Shown here: one piece after another, positions 1 through 5,129 of the stretch
Layout: the number at the start of each line of letters is the position of its first letter
How positions within the stretch are numbered: the first letter of the stretch is position 1
Source of the DNA: a bacterium
GTDB lineage: Bacteria > Krumholzibacteriota > Krumholzibacteriia > LZORAL124-64-63
Reading direction: 5' to 3'
Assembly (NCBI GenBank): GCA_030591105.1
Contig: JAUVBS010000184.1
Span: forward strand, 1 to 5,129
DNA length: 5,129 nt
Position numbers and translations under genes: made by a program
The notes under the pieces: model-generated
Told to the model about the DNA's origin: nothing
The model's database searches: none
What the model saw: only the letters and a program-made list of their open reading frames with translations

Positions 1-371
1 GGGATCCATGACGAGCAGCCGATCCCCGTGACGCAGACCATCTCACGCGGGTCGATCCCCATCTCGTCGATGGCGTGGGCGAACACGTTCAGGACAGTCC
101 CGCCGCCGCAGCCGACGCAGAATGTAGTCGGCAGAATCTCACGTCGCAGGTACTTCAAGAGACGGTGCTGCGGCGGCTCGGTAGTCGGCGCAGGCACTAG
201 ATCGTCCAGGTACAGACCGGCCGCAGGATCTTGGCTGCCGTACGCCGGCGAGTGACCCAACGCCGAAGCCGGCGGTTGTTCGTCGGGCGCAACGGACCCC
301 GCATCCGGCGGTGCTACCGCAGCCCGCAACGCGGCCAGGTATTCGGGATCGTTGAGTTCGCGCAGGCTCAT
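1..371 (-). CDS. 2-oxoacid:ferredoxin oxidoreductase, beta (thiamine-diphosphate) subunit, N-terminal part
   Basis: This is the beginning of a gene that runs off the left edge; 123 codons are visible, starting at the ATG at 371-369. The beta subunit binds thiamine diphosphate and a [4Fe-4S] cluster and carries out decarboxylation of the 2-oxo acid. Residues 85-88 are CVGC, followed by GGGTVLNVF, and residues 116-121 are GIGCSS; these match the family's CPGCG and GIGCS blocks. The spacing C85-x2-C88-x30-C119 is as expected for the first three cluster cysteines; the fourth and the GDGD-type cofactor motif would lie outside the window. The start overlaps the alpha-subunit stop by 4 nt (ATGA) and has a GAGAGGG site 7 nt upstream. 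Odd points: about 65 Pro/Ala-rich residues precede the usual N-terminal region (LLKYLRREILP, 71-81), and Val replaces Pro in the CPGC motif. The family is certain; the substrate (2-oxoglutarate, pyruvate or branched-chain or aromatic 2-oxo acid) is not. Confidence 0.93.
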   Translation of the reverse strand, partial: MSLRELNDPEYLAALRAAVAPPDAGSVAPDEQPPASALGHSPAYGSQDPAAGLYLDDLVPAPTTEPPQHRLLKYLRREILPTTFCVGCGGGTVLNVFAHAIDEMGIDPREMVCVTGIGCSSWI

Positions 372-1537
372 GACAGCGCCCTCTCGATCTCGGTACGTAT
401 CTCCTGCGACGTGTGGGTCTCGCCGCCGATCTTGCCCAGTGGAATGACCTCGCCGTCGACGTGGCGTTCGACCTCGCGCACCAGCTGGCCGAGGTTCATC
501 TCCGGCACGATGACCCGGCGAGCGCCAGCGCACGCGGCATGGACCTGCGCCACCGGAAATGGCCAGATCGTCACCGGTCTGACGAAGGTCACGCGGTGAC
601 CCGCAGCGCGGGCCTGCAGTACCGCACCGCGGGCCGGCCGCGCCGTCGCCCCGTAGGCGATCACGGCGACCTCGGCGCCGTCCTCGGCATCGACGTCGAT
701 CCGGGCAATCTCATCACGCGCGGTTTCGATCTTCGCGACCAGACGACGCACCAGGCGGTCGTGAACCTCAGGGGTCTGGACGTCACGCATCCCATTATCC
801 TTGTGCGTCGAGCCGGTCACGTGCACGAACCCACCTTCGCCGAACTCGAGCATGGGCGGTATCAGTTGGCCGCCGAAGACCGGCTCGCCCGAGGTAGCTT
901 TGCGCCGCGCAGTGATCGCGACCCGGTCCGGATGCGGCAAGACGACCCGCTCGCGCAGGTGCCCGATCTCGCCATCCATCAGGAAGATCACCGGCGTGCG
1001 GTAGGTCTCGGCGAGGTTGAAGCAGTCGATCATCAGGTCGGCGCACTCCTGGGCCGAGGACGGCGCCAGAGCGATGATGGCGTGGTCACCGTGGGTTCCC
1101 CAACGCGCCTGCATCACGTCACCCTGGGCCGGTAACGTCGCCTGCCCGGTCGACGGTCCCGAGCGTTGGACGTCGATGATGACACACGGCGTCTCGGTCA
1201 TGCAGGCATAGCCGATATTTTCTTGCATCAACGAGAAGCCGGGGCCACTGGTCGCCGTCATGGCCCGAGCGCCGGCCCACGTCGCACCGATCACCGCGGA
1301 GATCGAAGCCAGCTCATCTTCGAACTGCACGTAATAACCGCCGGTGAGCGGCAGCTCGCGCGCCATGGTCTCGGCAACCTCCGACGCGGGTGTGATGGGA
1401 TAGCCGCCGAAAAAATTGCAGCCGGCGTAGATCGCGCCCATGGCCGCCGCTTCGTCGCCCTGGATGAAATGTTCCTGGCCGGCCGACCGGATCAGGTACC
1501 GGCGTCGGAGTTCAGCGGTTTCGGTGGCGATGTTCAT
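368..1537 (-). CDS. 2-oxoacid:ferredoxin oxidoreductase, alpha subunit (KorA/VorB-like)
   Basis: A complete 389-residue cytoplasmic alpha subunit of a multi-subunit 2-oxoacid:ferredoxin oxidoreductase. With the beta subunit it converts 2-oxo acid + CoA + oxidised ferredoxin to acyl-CoA + CO2 + reduced ferredoxin. Visible family blocks are FIQGDEAAAMGAIYAGC (24-40), YPITPASEVAE (46-56), QFEDELASI (71-79), TSGPGFSLMQENIG (96-109), QRSGPSTGQ (124-132), TGSTHKDNG (241-249) and EMNLGQLVREV (346-356). The length fits the stand-alone alpha subunit of four-subunit enzymes; there is no fused gamma domain at the N-terminus, so a separate gamma gene is expected, most likely beyond the left window edge. 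The ATG at 1537 is the most upstream start possible, because the ferredoxin stop lies in the same frame 30 nt before it, but it lacks a clear Shine-Dalgarno site. The sequence resembles KorA most, though KorA, VorB and other paralogues cannot be separated by eye, so no symbol is assigned. Confidence 0.95.
   Translation of the reverse strand: MNIATETAELRRRYLIRSAGQEHFIQGDEAAAMGAIYAGCNFFGGYPITPASEVAETMARELPLTGGYYVQFEDELASISAVIGATWAGARAMTATSGPGFSLMQENIGYACMTETPCVIIDVQRSGPSTGQATLPAQGDVMQARWGTHGDHAIIALAPSSAQECADLMIDCFNLAETYRTPVIFLMDGEIGHLRERVVLPHPDRVAITARRKATSGEPVFGGQLIPPMLEFGEGGFVHVTGSTHKDNGMRDVQTPEVHDRLVRRLVAKIETARDEIARIDVDAEDGAEVAVIAYGATARPARGAVLQARAAGHRVTFVRPVTIWPFPVAQVHAACAGARRVIVPEMNLGQLVREVERHVDGEVIPLGKIGGETHTSQEIRTEIERALS
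379..385 (-). promoter_or_regulatory. Ribosome binding site of the beta-subunit gene
   Basis: GAGAGGG on the minus strand, 7 nt before the ATG at 371 and inside the end of the alpha gene. It decides the start: it supports the ATG overlapping the alpha stop, and therefore supports the unusual long N-terminal segment of the beta subunit being translated. Confidence 0.7.
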
Positions 1538-1564
1538 GGCGTCTGGTTCGTCACTGTCGGTCCC
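1538..1564 (-). other. 27-nt gap between ferredoxin and alpha-subunit genes
   Basis: The only spacer inside the oxidoreductase cluster. It contains no promoter-like or terminator-like structure. A GGGA lies at its far end, next to the ferredoxin stop and about 23 nt before the alpha ATG, too far for ordinary ribosome placement. Co-transcription of the two genes is the simplest reading. Confidence 0.6.
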
Positions 1565-1765
1565 TTACTCGTGCTTGATGAAGATGGCGAATTCCGGACA
1601 GAGCAATTCGCACAGCCGGCAACCGTTACAGTCCTCCTCGCGCAGGACCAACGGCACGTAGTAACCATGCTTGTTGATCTGCGTCGAGTCCTCGAGTACC
1701 CGCGTCGGACAAAATACGGTACAGATCCGGCAACCCTTACAAAGCTCATTGTCGATGTGGATCAT
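1565..1765 (-). CDS. 2-oxoacid:ferredoxin oxidoreductase, delta subunit (2x[4Fe-4S] ferredoxin)
   Basis: A complete 66-residue dicluster ferredoxin. Two cysteine motifs of the C-x2-C-x2-C-x3-C-P type occur: C9, C12, C15, C19 followed by P20, and C46, C49, C52, C56 followed by P57. Each motif should supply three cysteines to one [4Fe-4S] cluster and the fourth to the other. The spacer segment HGYYVPLV (33-40) before the second motif, and the position directly before the alpha and beta genes, are typical of the delta (KorD-like) subunit that takes electrons from the catalytic core. The gene starts at the ATG at 1765-1763, which overlaps the symporter stop by 4 nt (ATGA). A GGGAG site lies 8 nt upstream, inside the symporter coding region. 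The stop is TAA. A free ferredoxin serving as electron acceptor is a less likely alternative given the gene order. Confidence 0.93.
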   Translation of the reverse strand: MIHIDNELCKGCRICTVFCPTRVLEDSTQINKHGYYVPLVLREEDCNGCRLCELLCPEFAIFIKHE

Positions 1766-3225
1766 CGTGTGTACTCCCGTGCCTCGCGGCTGGTGACCGT
1801 CGATCGTTCAGGTACCGCGTCGGACGCGTTGATACGCCGCTGATCGAAGATAGCGACCACGAAGAACGCTGCCAAGCTGGCCAGCCAGGTGAAATAGATC
1901 GGGTGCGGTAACAGGCGCCAGTCCGCCGGCGCAATCAGCCATACCGCCAACGCGGCCATGGTCGCGAGCAATGTCCAGGTGGCCGACGAGCGGCGGCACA
2001 TCGCGGGCCAGTAAATCGTCATCAACGTGATCAGCGTGTACGCGGTCGACAGCGTCAGACCGATCAAGAGCATCTTCAGGATGCCGGTGACCGTCAACGC
2101 CAGCAGGAACGTCACGACGCTCAGCAACAGCACCGTCACGCGGCAAAGTCGCTGGTCACCGGCCGGGCTCAGATCGCGTACGAAGAAGCGCTTGACGATG
2201 TCGTTCGAAACGAGCGTCGCGCTACCGAGCAACAGCGCCGACGCGGTGCTCACGTCGGCGGCCCAGAGCCCGGCCAGGATCAACCCGGCCGCCAGCGGCG
2301 AGAGGCCGAGCACGACCCGCGGTAGGGCTTCAGCCGGGACGATCCCCGGGTGCAGGACAACGGCCGCCATGCCGATGATGGCACTGATGAACCCCACCGG
2401 GGCGATCAACAAACCGCCCAGCAGATACGCCCGGCTGGCGGTGCGTTCGTCGCGGGTGGCGAAACCGATCTGGATCACCGCCTGGGTCGAGTGGACCTGG
2501 GTGATCATCACGATGAACCAGGCCGCGATCAAACCGACGCCGATGGCCAGCGGATCGAAGCCGGGGTGGCTGGCAGGCAACTGCGCCGCCAGTTCCGACC
2601 AACCTCCCACCTGCGATAAACACAGCAGTGCGCCGATGCTGATGCCGACGTAGATGACCGCCACGTTGACCACATTGGTCAAGCCGGCAGCCCAGAAACC
2701 GCCGATCAAGGCGATGGCCACGAACACCACCGCGGTCACGGCCATGCCGCTGCGCAGCGTGAAGACGTCCGGCATGAGCGCCGACAGAATAGCCCCGCCG
2801 GCCACGTACTGCAGCGAGGTGATCACGACCTGGATCACCAGCTGCCCGACGACGCCGATGACCCGCCCGGTCGTGCTGTAGCAACGCTCGAACAGTTCGG
2901 GCAGGGTGGTGATCTCCAGCCGCCGATAACGGCGCGCCGCACCCAGACCCATCACCAGCGCACCGGCCGCCCAGGCGGCGTTGTACCAGCCCGCCGAGAT
3001 GCCCGAGGTATAGGCCCGCTCGGCCACGCCGATGGTCGATGCGCCGCCGACCGCGAGTCCCGCCAACAGAGCGGCCGCCACGCCGGCGGGCAGACCCCGC
3101 CCGGCCAGCAGGTAGGCGACTATCCCGCCGCCACCGCGGGCAGTCAAACGCCGAGCCCACCAGGTGGCCGCAAACAGAACGACCAGGTAGCAGGCGATCA
3201 CGGCGATGGGAACCGTATTGGTCAT
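1762..3225 (-). CDS. Sodium:solute symporter (SSS family) membrane transporter
   Basis: A complete 487-residue inner-membrane protein of the sodium:solute symporter family (LeuT fold; relatives include PutP, PanF and ActP). I count about 13 hydrophobic segments, roughly at residues 5-24, 44-62, 77-96, 121-150, 161-179, 182-203, 228-246, 267-291, 308-338, 363-381, 383-405, 415-433 and 443-460, the usual SSS number. Supporting signatures are GGASTIGVAE near the second segment and WAADVSTASALLLGSATLVSND (321-342), which carries the Ser/Thr residues of the conserved sodium site (S326, T327). The C-terminal tail is short and charged. The ATG at 3225 has GGGAG 6 nt upstream. Its stop overlaps the ferredoxin start, so this transporter is tied to the oxidoreductase, suggesting it imports that enzyme's substrate or a precursor (a carboxylate, 2-oxo acid or amino acid). 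The family is secure; the substrate is unknown. Confidence 0.92.
   Translation of the reverse strand: MTNTVPIAVIACYLVVLFAATWWARRLTARGGGGIVAYLLAGRGLPAGVAAALLAGLAVGGASTIGVAERAYTSGISAGWYNAAWAAGALVMGLGAARRYRRLEITTLPELFERCYSTTGRVIGVVGQLVIQVVITSLQYVAGGAILSALMPDVFTLRSGMAVTAVVFVAIALIGGFWAAGLTNVVNVAVIYVGISIGALLCLSQVGGWSELAAQLPASHPGFDPLAIGVGLIAAWFIVMITQVHSTQAVIQIGFATRDERTASRAYLLGGLLIAPVGFISAIIGMAAVVLHPGIVPAEALPRVVLGLSPLAAGLILAGLWAADVSTASALLLGSATLVSNDIVKRFFVRDLSPAGDQRLCRVTVLLLSVVTFLLALTVTGILKMLLIGLTLSTAYTLITLMTIYWPAMCRRSSATWTLLATMAALAVWLIAPADWRLLPHPIYFTWLASLAAFFVVAIFDQRRINASDAVPERSTVTSREAREYTR
1774..1778 (-). promoter_or_regulatory. Ribosome binding site of the ferredoxin gene
   Basis: GGGAG on the minus strand, 8 nt before the ATG at 1765. 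It lies within the last codons of the symporter gene and supports the ATGA-overlap start, implying that ferredoxin translation follows symporter translation on the same transcript. Confidence 0.7.
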
Positions 3226-3231
3226 GCTCCA

Positions 3232-3236
3232 CTCCC
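3232..3236 (-). promoter_or_regulatory. Ribosome binding site of the symporter gene
   Basis: GGGAG on the minus strand, 6 nt before the ATG at 3225. Its first two bases (3236-3235) form the foot of the inverted repeat at 3235-3249, so ribosome access could depend on that hairpin. A second GGAG at 3230-3227 is only 1 nt from the ATG and probably too close to act. Confidence 0.65.
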
Positions 3237-3249
3237 GAGACTATCTCGG
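3235..3249 (-). repeat. Perfect 6-bp inverted repeat just upstream of the symporter start
   Basis: CCGAGA and TCTCGG are perfect inverted copies separated by 3 nt (3241-3243). In RNA from the minus strand they would form a 6-bp stem with a 3-nt loop, ending inside the symporter Shine-Dalgarno sequence. No run of T follows on the minus strand, so it is not a classical terminator. It may be a regulator binding site, a modest translational control element, or chance. Confidence 0.5.
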
Positions 3250-3270
3250 TTCCGTATCGACCTCACTCGC

Positions 3271-3312
3271 GCGGGTCATACCCGGATTATTGCGGGTTGA
3301 ACCCGGACTATT
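3271..3312. repeat. Two tandem 21-bp repeats, each holding a short palindrome
   Basis: Copies at 3271-3291 and 3292-3312 are directly adjacent and match at 17 of 21 positions. Three of the four differences fall in the centre of the palindrome. Copy 1 contains CGGGTCATACCCG (5-bp arms, 3-nt centre) and copy 2 contains CGGGTTGAACCCG (6-bp arms, 1-nt centre). The arms are kept while the centre varies, and the 21-bp period equals about two DNA helical turns, so both palindromes face the same side of the helix. This arrangement resembles a double operator for a dimeric regulator. The last base overlaps the stop codon of the ligase gene. No third copy is seen on either side. Confidence 0.6.
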
Positions 3313-5129
3313 CATGAATCATCGCCCGTCGTTATCTTCAACCGCACGTCGACCGCCACCGGCGACGTACCGGCCGGATAGACCAGGATCGGGTTCAGAT
3401 CCATCTCGGTGATCTGCGGGAAATCGGCCGCCAGGCGCGCGACGCGCAGCAAGAGATCCTCGGCCGCGGCCAGGTCGATGCCCGGCTCGCCGCGGATCCC
3501 CGCCAGCAGCGGGTAACCGGCGATGCCGGCGATCATCGCCAGCGCTTCGGGCCGGCTCAGCGGCGCGACGGCGATGTTCACATCTTTCAATACCTCGACG
3601 AAGACACCACCCAGACCGAACATCACCAGGCTGCCCAGCCCCGCGGCACCCTTCACGCCGACGATGATCTCACGGCCAACCTCTTTCTGCTCCATCAGCA
3701 GGTAACGCGCGTCGCGGCCGGCGAAGCGCTCGCTCATCTCGGCAAACGCTTGGGCCAAGGCGGCCTCGTCCGCAATACCGAGCACGACCCCGCCCGCATC
3801 CGATTTGTGAACGACGTCGGACGCATCGACCTTCAGTACGCAGGGGAAACCGACCGTCGCCGCCGCGTCGGCGAGCTGCGCTTGATCGGCAACGGCGGCC
3901 AACTTCGGCGTCGGAATCCCGTAAGCCTCCAGCACCGCGAACGCCTCGAACTGCGGCAGATACGTATCACTGCCGGCGTACTTATCGACGATCTTCTCGG
4001 CGGCGGCGCGATCGACAGCCAACGCCGGCGGTTCTTCGCGCGGGCGGTCGCGCAGCTCGCGGTAGCGGTTCATCTCAGCCAGAACCCGGGCACCGTCCTC
4101 GGCGAACTCGTAGACCGGCAACTGTGAAGCGCGCAACTTGTCAATCAACGCGTAGTTCTGCTCGAAGGTCTCCACGACGACCACGACCGGCTTGTCCGAA
4201 CCGTCGGTAGCCTCCTTGATACGCGTCGCGATGGCATCGATGTCGGTAAAGGGCGCGGTGACGAAGAAGACGAGCACCATGTCGGTACCGTCTTCTTTGA
4301 GCAGTGTATCGATCGCGGCGAAGTAGTGGTCGTGGTTGGCCGTCGCGACCACGTCGACCGGGTTACCGAGACTGGCCTCGGCGTAGAGGCTCTCGGCCAG
4401 CCGCGCCTTGCCGTCGCCGGACCACTGCGCCAGCGTCAGCCCCCGCTCGACCGACTCGTCCACCATCTGGATCCCGGGCCCGCCGGTGTTGGTGATCATG
4501 CCGATGCGTTTGCCGGCCGGCGGATTCTGCAGCGAGAAGCCGACGGCCGTCTTGATCATCTGATGGGTGTCGGTGAATTCAAGCACGCCGGCCTTGGCGA
4601 ACATCGCCGTGGCCATGGCCGCCTGGTCGACCAGCATTCCGGTGTGCGAGGAGACGGCCACAGATCCTTCACGGGTCCGGCCGGCCTTGATCGCAAGGAT
4701 CGGTTTGTGCGGTGTGATCTCGCGGGCGGTCTCGAGAAAAGCCGCTGGGTCCTTGAAACTCTCGATCTGCATCATGATCGCCCGCGTACCTTCGTCCTGA
4801 CCGTAGTACGCGAGGATCTCGGGCATGGTCAGATCGGCCTCGTTGCCGTACGAGCAGTACATGCGGTGACCCAGACCGACGTTGTGCAAATGCAGCTTGA
4901 GCATCTCGCCCATGCCGCCGCCCTGGGCAATGATCGAGACGTTGCCTGGCTTCATCGGTACGAACGTGAAGTTGGCGTAGACCGAGATCTCGGGATCGGC
5001 GTTCTGGATACCCTGGCTGTTGGGACCGAAGATGCGCATGCCGAACGAATGGGCGAGTTCGACCATCTCCCGCTCGCGCTGAATCCCTTCTTCGCCCACT
5101 TCCTTGAAACCCGCGGTATGCACGATACA
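3312..5129 (-). CDS. ADP-forming acyl-CoA synthetase (acetate--CoA ligase family), fused alpha-beta, 5' end missing
   Basis: The frame is open to the right edge, leaving 605 visible residues plus a TGA stop at 3314-3312; fused family members are usually around 700 residues, so about 100 N-terminal residues (most of the CoA-binding Rossmann domain) are missing. The GTG at 5123 is internal, since it sits in the conserved VHTAGFKEVGEEG strand-loop. In order, numbered from the edge: the end of the CoA-binding domain with GPNSQG (35-40); a succinyl-CoA-ligase-like flavodoxin domain with GRT..SSHTG, where H162 is the likely phosphohistidine; a second ligase domain starting near TNTGGPG (213-219); and a C-terminal ATP-grasp domain (about 375-597) with HKSDAGG (441-447), FGLGG (504-508) and EMDLNP (575-580). 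The family interconverts acyl-CoA + ADP + phosphate with acid + CoA + ATP in the cytoplasm. No acetyltransferase domain is fused at the visible C-terminus. Acyl specificity is unknown; proximity to the oxidoreductase suggests it handles that enzyme's acyl-CoA product. Confidence 0.93.
   Translation of the reverse strand, partial: CIVHTAGFKEVGEEGIQREREMVELAHSFGMRIFGPNSQGIQNADPEISVYANFTFVPMKPGNVSIIAQGGGMGEMLKLHLHNVGLGHRMYCSYGNEADLTMPEILAYYGQDEGTRAIMMQIESFKDPAAFLETAREITPHKPILAIKAGRTREGSVAVSSHTGMLVDQAAMATAMFAKAGVLEFTDTHQMIKTAVGFSLQNPPAGKRIGMITNTGGPGIQMVDESVERGLTLAQWSGDGKARLAESLYAEASLGNPVDVVATANHDHYFAAIDTLLKEDGTDMVLVFFVTAPFTDIDAIATRIKEATDGSDKPVVVVVETFEQNYALIDKLRASQLPVYEFAEDGARVLAEMNRYRELRDRPREEPPALAVDRAAAEKIVDKYAGSDTYLPQFEAFAVLEAYGIPTPKLAAVADQAQLADAAATVGFPCVLKVDASDVVHKSDAGGVVLGIADEAALAQAFAEMSERFAGRDARYLLMEQKEVGREIIVGVKGAAGLGSLVMFGLGGVFVEVLKDVNIAVAPLSRPEALAMIAGIAGYPLLAGIRGEPGIDLAAAEDLLLRVARLAADFPQITEMDLNPILVYPAGTSPVAVDVRLKITTGDDS

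Larger units (their letters stand above)
3226..3311 (-). promoter_or_regulatory. Intergenic region between ligase and symporter; probable control region
   Basis: This 86-nt spacer is the only sizeable non-coding stretch in the window. It contains the tandem palindromes (3271-3312), the hairpin (3235-3249) and the symporter ribosome binding site. I see no convincing -35/-10 pair and no intrinsic terminator with a T run. It could hold a promoter for the symporter-ferredoxin-oxidoreductase operon, or act as an internal processing or attenuation site in a longer transcript that includes the ligase gene. Confidence 0.45.

Noticed and set aside
28..599. Two overlapping plus-strand open frames at the left end
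   Set aside because: They are antisense to the beta subunit (CVGC and GIGCSS motifs) and the end of the alpha subunit, and have no motifs of their own.
413..1135. 240-codon open frame on the plus strand
   Set aside because: It is antisense to the well-conserved alpha subunit, encodes an Arg/His/Asp-rich sequence with no recognisable motif, and is explained by GC-rich codon bias on the opposite strand.
1166..1843. 225-codon open frame on the plus strand
   Set aside because: It spans parts of three real minus-strand genes and their junctions, shows no family motif, and has no sign of an independent gene.
2027..2881. Plus-strand open frames antisense to the symporter
   Set aside because: Low-complexity translations without domain motifs; shadows of the symporter codons.
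2330..3232. 300-codon open frame on the minus strand, in another frame of the symporter region
   Set aside because: It is Arg/Gly/His-rich and non-membrane-like, whereas the overlapping frame gives a clear 13-segment symporter with sodium-site residues.
3271..3312. Tandem palindromes as an intrinsic transcription terminator of the ligase gene
   Set aside because: Stems are only 5-6 bp and no T run follows on the minus strand, so a classical terminator is not supported.
5121..5123. GTG as start of the acyl-CoA synthetase
   Set aside because: The frame stays open upstream to the edge (Cys-Ile), and the region is a conserved internal strand of the CoA-binding domain, so the gene is truncated by the window.

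Overview
The window is GC-rich bacterial DNA, with all genes packed on the minus strand and reading from high to low coordinates. I see five protein-coding genes: three complete and one cut at each window edge. No RNA gene, mobile element or CRISPR array is visible. Good Shine-Dalgarno sites, ATGA start/stop overlaps and a four-subunit-type ferredoxin oxidoreductase point to a bacterium with anaerobic or microaerobic, ferredoxin-linked metabolism. The sequence does not fix the phylum; a proteobacterium or other high-GC bacterium would fit.

Layout in transcription order: (1) 5129-3312, a fused ADP-forming acyl-CoA synthetase (acetate--CoA ligase family), missing roughly its first hundred residues beyond the right edge; (2) 3311-3226, an 86-nt intergenic region with two tandem 21-bp palindromic repeats and a hairpin touching the next ribosome binding site; (3) 3225-1762, a sodium:solute symporter (SSS family); (4) 1765-1565, a small two-[4Fe-4S] ferredoxin resembling the delta subunit of a 2-oxoacid:ferredoxin oxidoreductase; (5) 1537-368, the alpha subunit of that enzyme; (6) 371-1, the start of the thiamine-diphosphate beta subunit, cut at the left edge. 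Symporter/ferredoxin and alpha/beta each overlap by 4 nt (ATGA), and ferredoxin/alpha are 27 nt apart, so symporter-delta-alpha-beta is very probably one operon. The ligase gene may be its first member or a separate upstream unit.

A coherent reading (inference): the symporter imports a carboxylate, 2-oxo acid or amino acid using sodium; the oxidoreductase converts a 2-oxo acid plus CoA to acyl-CoA, CO2 and reduced ferredoxin; the ADP-forming ligase turns acyl-CoA into the free acid and ATP. This would be a compact uptake, oxidation and substrate-level-phosphorylation module. The reverse direction (acid activation and reductive carboxylation) is also possible. The substrate cannot be read from the sequence.
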